A DNA stretch of 64,000 nt from Gonocerus acuteangulatus (GCA_946811695.1 OX328124.1:97180935-97244934); one strand, 5' to 3'; counted from the stretch's first letter, positions 1 through 11,197 are shown. Translations and numbers: made by a program. Notes: a model not told the origin generated them from the letters alone.

Positions 1-580
1 AAAGGAGGATCAGAAAGCGATAGATGGACACGCTATTGTCTAATCAGAAAATATAATTTCTACATTGTTGATAGAGTGATAGATTGGCTGGAATGGAGTA
101 GGAGATGGAGTTGAGTAGTTGCGGACGAGGCTAGAGAAGCGAAGACAGCCACGAATTCCTGGAGAACCTCACAGTCCGATACAATTGACTGCATTAGACC
201 CCAGGACCCTGATCGAAATAACTCAAGGCTCATAACTAGTTTCACTGTTTCCAACTTCATTTTATAACTCTCCCTTTATAATTCTACCCAATACTCCAAT
301 AGTTTTATTTTTATACACAATGTTGAAAAAATAGCATTGGAAAGTCAATTTATTAATTACATTTTCTTTATTAGTATACATTTTAAGAATCATACTATGA
401 CCACGTTGTCGTATGAGAGAAGAAAAGACACAACGTGGATTTCGGGACTGCTTGGGTATTGGATATTTGCAGATGCCTACCATATGGATGAAACGTTCGC
501 TATCCTCCACTTGAGACCTGTTCAATACCTTAGGGAAGGGCAGCTACATAGATAGATTTAATTAAATATCCTTTAACCTC
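1..580. other. No recognisable gene
   Basis: AT-rich sequence. The longest open frame is 88 codons on the minus strand (262-525). It matches no family I know and has no coding signature. I see no repeat or RNA gene here. Confidence 0.5.
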
Positions 581-589
581 TTCTACATA

Positions 590-645
590 CATACATATAT
601 ACGCAAACACTTACATATATATATGCATATGGTATTATATATATA

Positions 646-695
<50 letters not shown>
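590..695. repeat. (TA)n microsatellite with flanking TATG-rich tract
   Basis: The core from about 635 to 694 is uninterrupted alternating TA. It is preceded by ACATA/ATGCATA variants. The frames read through it are low-complexity Tyr-Ile and are not genes. Confidence 0.95.
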
Positions 696-698
<3 letters not shown>

Positions 699-699
699 T

Positions 700-2530
700 A
701 GCTTCCTCTCTGCAGTAACCCTGCAAAAAGGCCATTTATTTTGTGCTACATGTACACAATGTATATAACATGTATATATATACATACCGTAAAATGGGGT
801 CACATCAGTACAGTGTGATAAAAATGGTACAAACCTATACTGCTTATATATTTGTTTAGGAGCGAACAGACCAATCTATAGGTATATAATGTGGAGTTGA
901 CCAATGGACCATCGTTAACAATCTGGAAGCTATTTATCGAAATATCTGTTAAGTACGGACTTTCCTACAATCAGTCCTTTGGCACAATTAACTCATAATT
1001 ATATAAAATAAGTGATTTTATGAAATTCATCACGTAACCCCCCAGAGCTACTCTACCTTTGCAAACCCAATGGCCAACGATGTCTTGTTAATTATGTTTT
1101 TCATAATCCACGTTTTTTCGCATTGCGTCATAAGCTATTTAATTTTTTTCAAAGCTATTTTATATAAAACCCGCCATGTTTTGCACAAAACTCTATTAAA
1201 TGGAGTTTTGTGCAAAAAATGGTTAATGGTTACACATTAAATGTGTAAATATTCAGTCAAAAGTATTTCATTTACAGAAAAACGTAGCATGCTTTGATCA
1301 TCTATAACTCAGAACATCTATTATTCGGCTACGCCTCAAATATTCCACATTTCTTGGAGCTGCAAAATCTTGGAAAGGAATTGAGGATAAAAGACCTGTC
1401 CAGGGAATATATTCAAAGAATATGGAAACATTTTACCTTGGCATTGGTAAGGAAAATAAACTATTTCACTCAACAATACACTGTATTGCATCGTTATTTT
1501 TTCGAAGATGTAATATCAAATATCGTGAAAATAAATTTCATTTCCCGATCAGAAATCTATTTACTTGTGAAAATGTATTTTTATTGAAGCGTTTATTTGA
1601 TATAATATATTCTAACAGAGAGATTTTCAACCAAACGTGTGGTTATTTATATATTTAAATTTTAACGTCCATTTATTATTGAGAAAGAATGTTTAAGACC
1701 ACCACCCGGATCTTTAGGCTACCACCGTTTTCTAGCCAGAATAGGGCTGATGATTTTTATTTTTTATGGCGTGGTCATGAAAAATGGAAGAGAGTCGATA
1801 CGGGTGTATATGTTGTAATAGAGCACACATGTTTTATAATAATCTGTTAATATAATCTTATGGGGTTTTGTTTATCCCAGGGTTCAGTCATTTAGGACTT
1901 GGGAGAAATGTGAAGTGGTTGAATAGATTCTTTAGGATAGTGTATAACTCTCCACAACAATAAAAATCATGTACATTCCAACGCATTTACATTATACAGT
2001 TTTTCTGATTACATGGTCATTTTGTATTAGTGAGAAATGTACATTTTGCAATATAATGTTAGAGACTGGTGAAAAAGTATGCTTTCCTGAATTAGAATCG
2101 GACATAGCCCCGTCATTCTGAACCTCAAGCCTATAGCTTGCGAACAATGAAATAATGAGTTGTGGCAAGCGAAATGAGCATCCCAATTACATTATTCCGT
2201 CAAGCATGGAATAAAAGGAAAAGAAACTTAAACTACCTTCAATCATAGAAAAGCGACGAATTTATTTATTTTTCAGAAAGAAAACCTTTTTCTAGATATT
2301 GTTCTTTGCTGTTAGAATAAGCATAAGATATAACATTTTCAAAGTTTTTGTTTAATGTTATTAATAAATACTTTTGTAAATATTAATTTTTTTTTTTTTG
2401 TAGTTGGTTTAAGATTTTGATATTTCTTTTTTTATGTTGGATTATATTCTTAATAATAATTGCTATCTGATACTCCATAAAATGAAAAGCTTAGCTCACT
2501 CCCACGTGCGCGAAGAGCATCCGTGCAAAG
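700..2530. other. AT-rich region with no recognised gene
   Basis: Several frames of 60-97 codons exist, such as 1294-1587 on the plus strand, but none resembles a known protein. No repeat family shared with the rest of the window was noticed except the small hairpin at 1174-1222. Confidence 0.45.
1174..1222. repeat. Short inverted repeat (hairpin)
   Basis: TTTTGCACAAAACTC at 1179-1193 is repeated as its reverse complement at 1203-1217 with a 9-base loop. The match extends a few bases outwards with one mismatch (CCAT/ATGG). Confidence 0.7.
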
Positions 2531-2534
2531 GGTC

Positions 2535-2892
2535 TTTATTTTCTTTAATGGTTTAATGATTGTAAATAATACTATAATTAAAATATTGTTAGTTAAATCT
2601 CTTGATTTAGTAGTCTCTCCCTATTATTTAGATTTATTTAGAGCGCATCAACTGCTTTTAGCCGGGCTATCTAAAGGCGCCATAGACGGCACGTGGTCTT
2701 TCCTGACTGGTTTATTTTCTTTAATGGTTTAATGATTGTAAATAATACTATAATTAAAATATTGTTAGTTAAATCTCTTGATTTAGTAGTCTCTCCCTAT
2801 TTTTTAGATTTATTTAGAGCGCATCAACTGCTTTTAGCCGGGCTATCTAAAGGCGCCATAGACGGCACGTGGTCTTTCCTGACTGGTTTATT
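2535..2892. repeat. 176-bp tandem duplication (two units)
   Basis: The unit beginning TTTATTTTCTTTAATGG at 2535 is repeated at 2711, and a third partial start lies at 2887, giving an exact 176-bp period. The units differ at about one base (TATTATTTAG versus TATTTTTTAG), so the duplication is recent. Each unit contains a degenerate minus-strand SINE 3' tail (reverse complement reads TAGATAGCCCGGCTAAAAGC...GATGCGC), so the duplicated block includes a retroposon fragment. Confidence 0.9.
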
Positions 2893-2929
2893 CAAACAAT
2901 TTTTTCATCCAGGCCCTTATTAATTAAGA

Positions 2930-3138
2930 CATTTTTTTAATTTATTTCTTTAACAATCTTCCCCACCTAGACCATTAGCGTCATATAGGCCGACGCTATT
3001 ATTTCTAAACATCTATGGTGCAGTCGGAAAGTTTCTCAACGGGCACTGAACGGAGAAACATCCCTGATGCAGGCAGGACTCGAACCCCCATCTGCCGCAT
3101 GAGAATCCAAGGAATTAGCAACTAGAACACGGCGAGAA
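2930..3138 (-). mobile_element. Old tRNA-derived SINE
   Basis: The reverse complement has a Pol III head. It starts CGCCGTGTTCTAGTTGCTAA (A-box-like), followed about 40 bases later by GGGTTCGAGTCC, a near-perfect B box (GGTTCGANNCC). The body and the 3' part (GACGCTAATGGTCTAGG, then A-rich) match the young SINEs at 32843-33046 and 61145-61342 but are clearly diverged. No convincing target-site duplication is visible. A functional tRNA is excluded by the long unrelated 3' body. Confidence 0.75.
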
Positions 3139-3335
3139 ATTGTAGTCTGTAAGTGTTTACATATATGATTTGTTTTTTAGCGCGACTGGATGAATTAATC
3201 TGAAAATCGTGATAAGAATTGCCTACAATAATTAGTACTGAAACCGATTCATCGATACCTTTAAAATAACTAAAGAATCGATACAAACAACCATATTCAT
3301 TACCACAGATGACTTTTCAATACTACGCTTGACAC

Positions 3336-3660
3336 AAGCTAGACAACATGACGAGAGGACTTCCTGATAAGGTAGGATTAAGATTTAAGATAAAATATTA
3401 TATGTTGAAATGTAAATTTATTTAGGGAAAGGATAGATGTATATCAGTGTAAAAAATGTAAAATATTTTAAGTTTAGAATTTACAAAAAATATTCTTGCA
3501 TAGGAAAGCCCCTGAAGGGGGGGCGAAAAGGCACGAAACATGTCAGGCGAAACAAACCAAATAAAGTAGTTAATGTGAACCAAGAATGTACTGCTTTATC
3601 GACCCCCTGCCAGAAAAAGAAACAAGATAAAGTGGAATATAATACATATACATATATTTA
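3336..3660 (+). mobile_element. Penelope-like terminal fragment, family B
   Basis: The segment CATGACGAGAGGACTTCCTGATAAGG at about 3347-3371 and the segment from about 3503 to 3650 match, in order, the end-joined element at 16830-17002. A block of about 130 bp (3372-3502) absent from the other copy interrupts it. The 3' side runs through GACCCCCTGCCAGAAAA to an AAGTGGAATATA edge next to a (TA)n tract, as at 17002. Assignment to Penelope-like elements is inferred from the hammerhead-like core and the head-to-head copies. No reverse transcriptase is visible. Confidence 0.5.
3508..3548 (+). ncRNA. Degenerate hammerhead-like motif, family B
   Basis: This aligns with the better-preserved motif at 16866-16907: GCCC, CTGAAG, a G-rich stem region, GCACGAAACATGTC, then AGGC. 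Box 1 reads CTGAAGG instead of CTGANGA and the stem II 5' strand is altered, so it is probably inactive. Confidence 0.45.
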
Positions 3661-3688
3661 AAAATATATAGGCCGACTTCTATGTTTG

Positions 3689-3690
<2 letters not shown>

Positions 3691-3766
<76 letters not shown>

Positions 3767-3779
3767 CATATATATATAC

Positions 3780-3874
<95 letters not shown>

Positions 3875-3920
3875 CATATATGTATATATACATATATGTA
3901 TATATATATATATATATATA
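3691..3920. repeat. Long (TA)n / (ATACAT) compound microsatellite
   Basis: About 230 bp of alternating TA with periodic TACATA interruptions. It abuts the 3' edge of the PLE fragment. All overlapping frames are Tyr/Ile-only artefacts on both strands. Confidence 0.97.
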
Positions 3921-3929
3921 AATTTTAAA

Positions 3930-4358
3930 TTTTTGTATAAAATAAAAAAGTGTTTATCTATTAATTTTAGACAAACCTTGCAAGATCTTGAAAACAACTG
4001 TTTTTATATAAAGGATTCAAAATAATTCTAGGGATGAAATGCTCTATGTTGACGCGGTTGCTGCAAGTCAGACTTTTTTTTTAAACATTTTGTGATACTG
4101 ATGTCCGCACTTCGCGCAAAACAAAATAATACATAGAAAGCGTATAGTTATGTCTATTTATTTATTTATTTATAAATAAATCGTAACCTTCAAGGCAGTA
4201 CACGTATGGTCTAATGAACCAGCATTAAGATGAATATTTGATTCAATTATTTCAATTAGAGGTTTGGCGATGTCTGTTATATCCCTGGAAGCCTCTGGTT
4301 ATTCAGCAGATGTCTTCAAATGCGAGTGTATAGTTTAGTGCCCTGCAAGTAAGAAAGT
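3930..4358. other. No feature recognised
   Basis: AT-rich sequence between the microsatellite and the hairpin. It contains a short TATTTATTTATTTATAAATAAAT run at about 4155-4181 and nothing else I can name. Confidence 0.5.
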
Positions 4359-4423
4359 ATCCCAAAAAAAAACATAAATGTGAAATAGAGGCCCTCTATT
4401 TCACATTTATGTTTTTTTGGGAT
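4359..4423. repeat. Near-perfect 65-bp hairpin at left edge of the 1.8-kb element
   Basis: Left arm 4359-4390 and right arm 4394-4423 are reverse complements (ATCCC, A-tract, CATAAATGTGAAATAGAG) with a 3-base GCC spacer. They differ only in A/T run length. Only the right arm belongs to the sequence shared with the sister element at 49549-51067, so the left arm looks like a local inverted copy of the element's first 30 bases. Confidence 0.85.
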
Positions 4424-4603
4424 CTCATTACTTTTTTCTAAGTATTAATTAAAATTTAGTTGCGGCATACCTAATGGCTTTTGTACTTCATATAAAACCA
4501 GGGTCTTTGGATTCTGCATAAAGTTCTCCTTACTGCTTGATATTTGATACCAATAATCAACCTACATACATCTAATCACTAGCCTAGAAAAGTTAGAAGC
4601 TCT

Positions 4604-4919
4604 TCCAGATGACATTACTCTAGAGGACAAATTGATTGCTCTCTTAACTAAACTATTACACTGTAAAACACAGGAACCTTATCCCGAGGATAAAGATCAC
4701 AATAGGGAAAGTGTAGAAGGCCTTCAAGAAAAAGATAAGAACAAAGACGATAAATTTTGGGTTTGTGATCCTAAACTTTGGAATTTAGATGGCTCGACTA
4801 TGAAAAACTTAGTATCTGCTGTCAAGTATATTATGCAGTTAACCCCTACGACTTTATTTACTGCATTTAAGAAAGAAGTCACTACTGTTGTTGTTAAGAT
4901 GCGTCGAAATGTTTCTTAA
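4604..4919 (+). CDS. Short ORF conserved between the two copies of the 1.8-kb element; function unknown
   Basis: From roughly 4570 the frame is open for about 110 codons and ends TAA at 4917-4919. It reads ...LEKLEALPDDITLEDKL... and ends ...VVVKMRRNVS. The product would be charged and Lys/Asp-rich in the middle (EDKDHNRESVEGLQEKDKNK). It has no signal peptide or membrane segment. There is no ATG near the beginning, so a translation start is not identified and it may be a fragment of a longer protein or captured exon. The sister copy keeps the same reading for most of its length but lost one base (GGCTCGAC to GGCCGAC), which breaks the frame. I do not recognise the family. Confidence 0.35.
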
Positions 4920-5023
4920 AACATCAAATATAGGTTCTCCTTACCAAGACGATTCATTTCATACCCCACATGATGGGTTTCAGAAGGAATGGTGGCTTTC
5001 CGATGGAACAAAAAGTACAAAAC
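4901..5023 (+). repeat. Direct repeat flanking the 124-bp array (left copy)
   Basis: GCGTC, TTTCTTAAAACATCAAATA, then ACGATTCATTT and CACATGATGGGTTTC. It is repeated at 5650-5766 with about 10-15% divergence. It overlaps the end of the conserved ORF, so the right copy duplicates the ORF's last codons. Confidence 0.85.
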
Positions 5024-5649
5024 GTCATAGGTAATATGACACTCCCGTATCAAGACCTACCTGCTTGCTAAGTTTGGTCAAAATAGGTCAAACGGTGTGA
5101 ATTTGTATAAGGAACAAACATGCAGACAGACAGCTGAAAGACCTTTTTTACCTAGCCTAGTGCATTCCACGGACGAAGGCCTACCTGTGTGCCAAGTTTG
5201 GTCGAAATCGGTCAAACGGAGTGAATTTGTGTAAGGAACAAACATGCAGACAGACAGCTGATAGACGATTTTGACTTAGCCTATGACACTACCCGGATAA
5301 AGACCTAACTATGTACCATGTTTGGTCAAAATCGGTCAAATCTTGTGGATTTGTATAAGGAATAAACAGTTAAGCAAACAGCTGATAGACGATTTTGAAC
5401 TAGCCTATGACACTCCCCGGATCAAGACCGACATGTGTGTCAAATTTTGTCAAAATCGGCCAAACGGTGTGTATTTGTATAAGGAACAAACAGACAGACA
5501 GACAGCTGATAGACAATTTAACCTAGCCTATGATTCTCCCCGTATCAAGACCCATCTGTGTCCCAAGTTTGGTCAAGATCGGTCAAACGGTACGGATTTG
5601 TATAAGGAACAAACATACAGCTGGTATAAGATTTTTACCGAGCCTATAT
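5024..5649 (+). repeat. 124-bp tandem array, about five units
   Basis: The landmark AGTTTGGTCAAAATCGG recurs at 5071, 5195, 5319, about 5444 and 5566, a 124-bp period. Consensus parts include GTGTGGATTTGTATAAGGAAC, AAACATACAGACAGACAGCTG, GACTTAGCCTATGACACTCC and ATCAAGACCTACCTGTGTGCC. The same monomer occurs at 18240-18990, 36340-36830, 37560-38180 and 50046-50410. Confidence 0.95.
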
Positions 5650-5766
5650 GCGTCTAATTGTTTCTTAAAACATCAAATATAGGTTCTTCATACCGAGACG
5701 ATTCATTTGATACCCCACATCATGGGTTTCGGACGGAATGACGGGTTTCCGAAGGAAGTACAAAAC
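5650..5766 (+). repeat. Direct repeat flanking the 124-bp array (right copy)
   Basis: Second copy of the 4901-5023 block. It includes the GTTTCTTAAAACATCAAAT run and the CACATCATGGGTTTCGGACGG variant. Confidence 0.85.
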
Positions 5767-6184
5767 TGGCACGCCCCCGCCCCGCAAGTGGAGTCAAACA
5801 CAACTTTTCAGGATTTTTCGATTTTTCCCTTCAATAACACCTCCATATCTATCAACATGCAAAATTTCAAGTCTCTAGCAACATGGGAAGTGCCTAATAA
5901 TTTTGATGAGTCATTGAGTGTGTGAGTGAATGAATGAGTGAGTGAGTGAGTCCTATAAATCCCGATTTACGATCGCTTATATCTCAGAAACTATTCGATG
6001 TAGAATTATGAAAATTTGCAGTTGTACTCACATCTAGTAGTATAATACCTGTGTAAAATTTCATAACTTTATCTTTACCTGTTTGAAAGTTATGAGAGGG
6101 TAAAAATCGGCTCTAAGACCTCCTGTAATATAAACACAGTATGCTTAGGCCGGAACTTGGCCTGGTGCACTACCGTGCGCCTAG

Positions 6185-6440
6185 ATTGTGTTTATGTACT
6201 GGCTGCTGTCCGTCAACAATTCGTACATGTCATGTGGGATATTTAGGTTTTGTCGTCTTCTGCATTCCGTAAGCAGGTGTTTTACAGTAAAGTCACTATT
6301 GCATATATCAGAAATTGGTTTGTCTAGTAACAAGTTTTGCATGTGAATCTGCTAGGGAGCTTCTTTCTAAACCTTCATTCCCTCGCAGCCAGTACATTGT
6401 AATGTGTTTGTTCTGTGAGTGATTAGTTATGAAAATGTCT
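6185..6440 (-). pseudogene. LINE fragment: RNase H end and C-terminal tail
   Basis: On the minus strand, 6400-6340 encodes RGNEGLERSSLADSHAK, which resembles the last RNase H motif (GNE..D..AK) of non-LTR retrotransposons. 6320-6187 encodes DICNSDFTVKHLLTECRRR followed by NLNIPHDMYELLTDSSQYI. The latter is the C..C...LT..HIL..C tail found after RNase H in I/LOA/Jockey-like LINEs. A related fragment lies at 62400-62640. The two parts are separated by at least one frame break, so this is a dead, truncated copy. The 1.8-kb element ends exactly beside it. Confidence 0.65.
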
Positions 6441-6972
6441 ATTATTACTGGATGCTTACAGTATCTGTCTGCTAGTGCCTGTAGTGTGCTTAATGTCTAT
6501 TATTACTGGATGCTTACAGTATCTGTCTGCTATTGCCTGTAGTGTGCACAATGAATCAGCACATAGAATCACTAGTTAGTTATGTCTATTATTACTGGAT
6601 GCTTACAGTATCTGTCTGCTATTGCCTGTAGTGTGCACAATGAATCAGCACATAGAATCACTAGTTAGTTATGTCTATTATTACTGGATGCTTACAGTAT
6701 CTGTCTGCTATTGCCTGTAGTGTGCACAATGAATCAGCACATAGAATCACTAGTTAGTTATGTCTATTATTACTGGATGCTTACAGTATCTGTCTGCTAG
6801 TGCCTGTAGTGTGCTCATGTCTATTATTACTGGATGCTTACAGTATCTGTCTGCTAGTGCCTGTAGTGTTCTCAATGTCTATTATTACTGGATGCTTACA
6901 GTATCTGTCTGCTAGTGCCTGTAGTGTGCTCAATGAGTCAGTACATAGAATCACTAGTTAGTTATGTCTAAA
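6435..6972. repeat. Minisatellite with two alternating unit lengths (58 and 89 bp)
   Basis: Units begin ATGTCTATTATTACTGG at 6435, 6493, 6582, 6671, 6760, 6817, 6875 and 6964. Spacings are 58, 89, 89, 89, 57, 58 and 89. The long unit is the short unit plus a 31-bp extension (AATGAATCAGCACATAGAATCAC...). Units are nearly identical, and the extension's last copy carries its own variants (GAGTCAGTACATAG). Confidence 0.95.
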
Positions 6973-6974
6973 TG

Positions 6975-8200
6975 TTGATGAAAAAAGAACTAAACATTTA
7001 TTATTTAAAAACGTTTACATATTATTAATGCGTTAGTAAATTATTAAGGAGTTATTTTGAAATACAATACTTTAGTAATATGTAATGTACGAACTACTTT
7101 GTTGGTCGCTATAATAAATTATTTTCATATCAAAGGAAAAAGATGATTAGCAAGGAGCGAACTCTTACAGGTCATTAATGACGAGGTAGGAGGACTACGA
7201 ATTTCAGACCTTTTAAGTAAATTGCCATGTAGAAAGGATAACAAATTCAATTTAAAGTTAAAAAGGTCCTTTTCAGAGGAAAGCTCGCAAAAAAAAAGAA
7301 GGGCTCCGTGTGGATTAGAGCGGGTCGGTATTTAACACTTGGGCCATGTGAGAAGGGACCAGCCCATTTCACGGCTGGCTTCCTTCGCAAATGAGGAGCT
7401 CTGGGCTAAAACCGCGGGAAGACTTCATACGTCACCGGATCGCCGTGAGCGCGCTCTCTCTTCCAGCCAGACAACAAATGTGGAAATTCAAAACAGCCTA
7501 ACCCCCCTGGATTTCCCCCTTACTGTCTCTGATTTATCTCCCTCCCACGGAATTAAGCCCATGAGGGGGGGGGGAGGAGACATTTTTGCAATTCCGATTT
7601 TAAACGCAACAGCGTTTCAATTTCCATAATATGCCCGGCACTCAGGGGTAAGTTTGAAGACTCGCTCGCCCCCTCCTGATGGCCATTTAGGGTAAACTCA
7701 GTCCCCATTTTCCGACCTTAATTTCCTTACTGTTTCCCTTCACCGTGTATTCTGAATGAATCAAATGTTGAACGCAAAGTAATGGTGAACTCAATTTCTT
7801 CTTTTTCTATGGCTTGATCCAGTAAAAAAGCGGCAAAACACTTCCTTTTTATACCACTTTATTTAAAAATTTGTGCCACAATTTTACCCTTTTACAGCAC
7901 GTTAAAAATATTATTATGACGAAATTTATATATGTTAATCCACAATTTTCCTATTTGAACAAATACATTTTTTACGTATTTAATAAAACCACCAGCCTAT
8001 TTTATAAAAGACAAAATTTTTAAAGAAATCCTTTAATCGTTTCTTATAAGAATGCTGCACACATGTTATGTGATGGGAACTGGAATACTGGCCTGGAAAT
8101 AATAATAAAAAATAAAAACGCTGTTACCAATAAGTGTTTTATTTTCTTGTCTTCTTTTACTAAAATACTAACTTTATTGATAAATGTAATTTAAAAAAAA
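6975..8200. other. No recognised gene; GC-richer island at 7190-7690
   Basis: 7190-7690 is less AT-rich than its surroundings and has an open frame of 97 codons (7339-7629, plus). I recognise no domain in it, and GC-rich random sequence would also give such a frame. The remainder is AT-rich and anonymous. Confidence 0.4.
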
Positions 8201-8206
8201 AAACAA

Positions 8207-8853
8207 CAAAAAAAACGCCCAATTAAAAAGTGAGTAAACAGAAACCCCTTCAAAATAAGAAAACTGACACTTTCGAAGTTTAACGCATTTACTTCAACGA
8301 TTGACATCATCCCATCGGAAATTGCTTTAGAATCTTTTTTGAAGAAATTTTAGTGAGCTTTCGAATGGTCACCTTGAACTTACAACGATTTTCGAACCGT
8401 TTTCGAGACCTTTCCCAAAATATACATAGAGCCCAATACTTTTCATGTTTAATAATACAATATTTTTTTTTTCGAATACTTCCTTAACTCGACGTATAAC
8501 CAAAATTTAAATATCTTAGTTTAGATGAAATTCGAACGCGAAGAAAATATTTCTATTGAATCCCACAATTTTAAGTACCCAAACCGAAAATTAGTTGCAA
8601 AAAAAAACGTTCTCCACTTTTCTGAAAAACAGTTTCAGATATTGCCTTTAAAATGGTTTAATTTGTTTTCCTGTGTTAAAAAAACCTTTAGAAAGGATAT
8701 GAACTCGAAAATAAATTTGAAGCACGTTTTCGTGATGTATGGGTTCTGAAACGTAAAATGTTCTAGTCGGGACGTCCGGATTGCGTCAGGAGGTTATCTT
8801 CATAAGCGGGGTACCTGCGAATGGAGGGAGTGAGGAACCGCGCTAAAATTTTA
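8207..8853 (+). mobile_element. Hairpin-ended dispersed repeat, copy 1
   Basis: This shares, in order, the segments of the copies at 12735-13646 and 58190-59050: AATTAAAAAGTGAG, the TTGACATCATC region, CTTCCTTAACTC..., GAATCCCA...TTTTAAGTACCCAAACC, then GTTCTGAAACG, CCGGATTG and CATAAGCGGGG. It ends in GGAACCGCGCTAAAA. It has lost about 250 bp of the middle found in the other copies, including the (TA)n. No coding capacity is evident. The class is unknown; the terminal hairpin followed by CTAA is compatible with a Helitron but not proof. Confidence 0.7.
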
Positions 8854-8854
8854 T

Positions 8855-9345
8855 AGAATGCGAAACTTTAATTTGAATTATAATAAATTTTTTATAATAT
8901 TTAAATGTATACAGAAGCTCTTAGCTCTCTCTTCAGGTTCAGTTGAAAAATGGCTTAATCATCGGCCATCCATAGGATTAACAAATACCGCTACTTTATT
9001 CGAGATAACCTTTTTCCTCTCTGGAATTTTGATTTTATTTTGTTCTCGATAGTGGACTTTATTTACTCTGGTGAAAAGAGTAAAAGCATGATAAAATATT
9101 CAGTTTTAAATATTCACATATAGAGAGTATATATTTTCCATCTCTGGGAAAGCACTATTATTTATGAAGAGATTGTAAAGAATACAAGACCGGAAGACAA
9201 ATAATGGGCTATTTCTTGGGTTGCCTATATTATTAGGTAGGAACCCATGTGTTTAGAGATCATTTTCCCTCTCCATAAAACTCTAATGAATAAAGTATTA
9301 TAGATTTCTTCTTCTCGTAAAAAGTAACTCCATTGTCTTGTGGTA
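8855..9345. other. No feature recognised
   Basis: AT-rich sequence between the repeat copy and the (TA)n tract. It has a short plus-strand frame (8858-9052) with no recognisable content. Confidence 0.45.
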
Positions 9346-9348
<3 letters not shown>

Positions 9349-9389
<41 letters not shown>

Positions 9390-9409
9390 TATATATATAT
9401 ATATATGTA

Positions 9410-9471
<62 letters not shown>

Positions 9472-9523
9472 CATATGTATATATATATGCATATATACAT
9501 ATATATATATGTATATATATATG

Positions 9524-9555
<32 letters not shown>

Positions 9556-9573
9556 TATGTATGTATATATATG
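9349..9573. repeat. Long (TA)n microsatellite with ATGCAT/GTATAT variants
   Basis: About 225 bp of alternating TA with interspersed TATGCATA and TATGTATA. All overlapping long frames are Tyr/Ile/Met artefacts. Confidence 0.97.
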
Positions 9574-9599
9574 ATGGTATACATCAATGATGAGCAAAC

Positions 9600-11190
9600 A
9601 TTATTGTAACAAGTATCATTGTTCTAGATCAGTAGGAAGTCACAATTTGAAATTAAATTGAATACCCTGGCTCCTGGAAAGGAATCAAAACCACGAATAA
9701 GCAATTTAAAAAAAAAAATAATAAAATGAATATGAAATCCGCGCGAAACGAAATACCCGCTTTAGACAACAATTGTAATGTAACTTGACTATTATCTGTG
9801 CTTTACCTCTCTTTTTTTAACCAGGGATTATCAGTAAATATACAGTCTGGTAACGAAATTCTAGGAAATTATCCAGGAAAAATGATAAACGTGTTTGAAT
9901 TCCTAGATGCCACAAATTTAACATAATACATACTGTATTTAGCTGATATCAATATTCATTAATAACATCCTAAAGTAATAGTATTCTTCAAATGTCTCCA
10001 TATTGCAACTAAAATTTTTCAGGAATAACTAGTTCTTCTTATTAAAATGACAAGTCCTCTTGGTTCTTTTTTTTTACAGGGTGACCATGAACCAGTGTAG
10101 TTGATACTGACGTTAAAAAAAAAGTAAAAAAAAAAAAGACAGGAACACATATAAGCTTAAGGTCCACCCGACATACCTATGTAATGTACTGTATAACAAC
10201 ATACAATCATCTTTTTCGTACATGGCTATCGGGCGTGCGCGAACTCCAGCGGACACATTTTTGTAACGTTGTTTCAAGTTTAGTCATCGCTAAAGCATAT
10301 TTATGCTAAAAAAAAAACAAAAAACGAAAGGTTAGGTTCGGTTACCAACGCTATTCGCAGGGAAAAATAACTGGTAGCGCTTACGCTTATCCGTGAAAGG
10401 GTTTGCAGCTATACCTTTTTTTGGGGTACATTGGCGTAAAAAATCACATGATAAAACTTTAAAAGTGAAAACTTTACCTTTTTTGAGAAAAATGAAAACA
10501 AATAGAATTTTGGTTTCGGATAATCCGAAAATATCGATTCTTTAATCATTTTAACTGAGGACTAGTGATCACCACAGGGGCAGAGACCATAAAAAAGTCT
10601 TTGACCAATGTGAGCTTTTGTAATTACAGGCTGATGGAATGAAAAGTGGTCAGCTGCCCCTGATGGCCAAAGGGCGGTTTGGATCGGAACAGAAACGAAT
10701 GGTCTTGGCTTTCCATCTATTCATTTTAGGTTTAGGCCCCTATTCATTCACCGTTATAGCAGGCTTAATTACCTACACGAACCGCCTACATCTGCTCTGT
10801 GCCTGTTTCTATTCATCAAATTCCTAAATGCTACCTCATGAGACGAATACGCATTGAACAAATGATAAAGATATACAACAAAGGCGCTTTGGTTAATATG
10901 TCACTCCATTTTGGTAAAAATGTCTAAATTTATGTTATTTCCCGATAGAATACATGAATTTTTTTCTTAGAGTGGGACCAATTTCTTTGCCAGTCGTCTG
11001 TTTATAATTTTGTATCGGTATTCGTCATTCACAAATGAATTCTTGTTGCTTTTGTGTAGACAAACACATAATTATATACGTAAATCGTTAGGGGCTTCAC
11101 TAATTAATTACTACAACCTTTATTATAGTTTATGTTATTAAATTGTAAATAGCTCAAATATATGTAAATAAATAAACGTATATATACTAC
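9600..11190. other. Mostly anonymous; one short dispersed repeat at about 10215-10275
   Basis: The segment around 10225-10275 (GGGCGTGCGCGAACTCCAGCGG, ACACATTTTTGTAACG) is the reverse complement of sequence at about 41090-41135 (CCGCTGGCGTTCGCGCATGC), next to the Helitron-type end there. The rest, including a 63-codon frame at 10639-10827, shows nothing I can identify. Confidence 0.45.
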
Positions 11191-11197
11191 GCATATA

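Larger units (their letters stand above)
4391..6184 (+). mobile_element. 1.8-kb Helitron-like non-autonomous element carrying a 124-bp array
   Basis: Shared almost base for base, in inverted orientation, with 49549-51067. The common sequence begins at TCTATTTCACATTTATG and ends at CTAGAT. Internal order: AT-rich leader, a conserved ORF of about 105 codons (ending 4919), a first direct repeat (4901-5023), five 124-bp units, a second direct repeat (5650-5766), a GAGTGAGTG run, and the terminal part. The end has a 7-bp stem (GGTGCAC 6164-6170 with GTGCGCC 6175-6181, one G-T pair) running into CTAG. A 3' hairpin followed by CTRR and a 5' TC are Helitron traits. The hairpin is unusually close to the end, and flanking A/T insertion is not clean, so the class call is tentative. 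No Rep or helicase is present. Confidence 0.6.

Noticed and set aside
3570..3997. Long Tyr/Ile-rich frames on both strands
   Set aside because: They are translations of (TA)n and TACATA microsatellites. The same artefact recurs at 9225-9609, 13295-13563, 16557-17127, 21234-21497, 22322-22636, 36178-36411, 38073-38258, 48386-48722 and 58506-59010.
7339..7629. 97-codon frame in the GC-richer island
   Set aside because: No domain, signal peptide or splice context. GC-rich composition explains the lack of stops.
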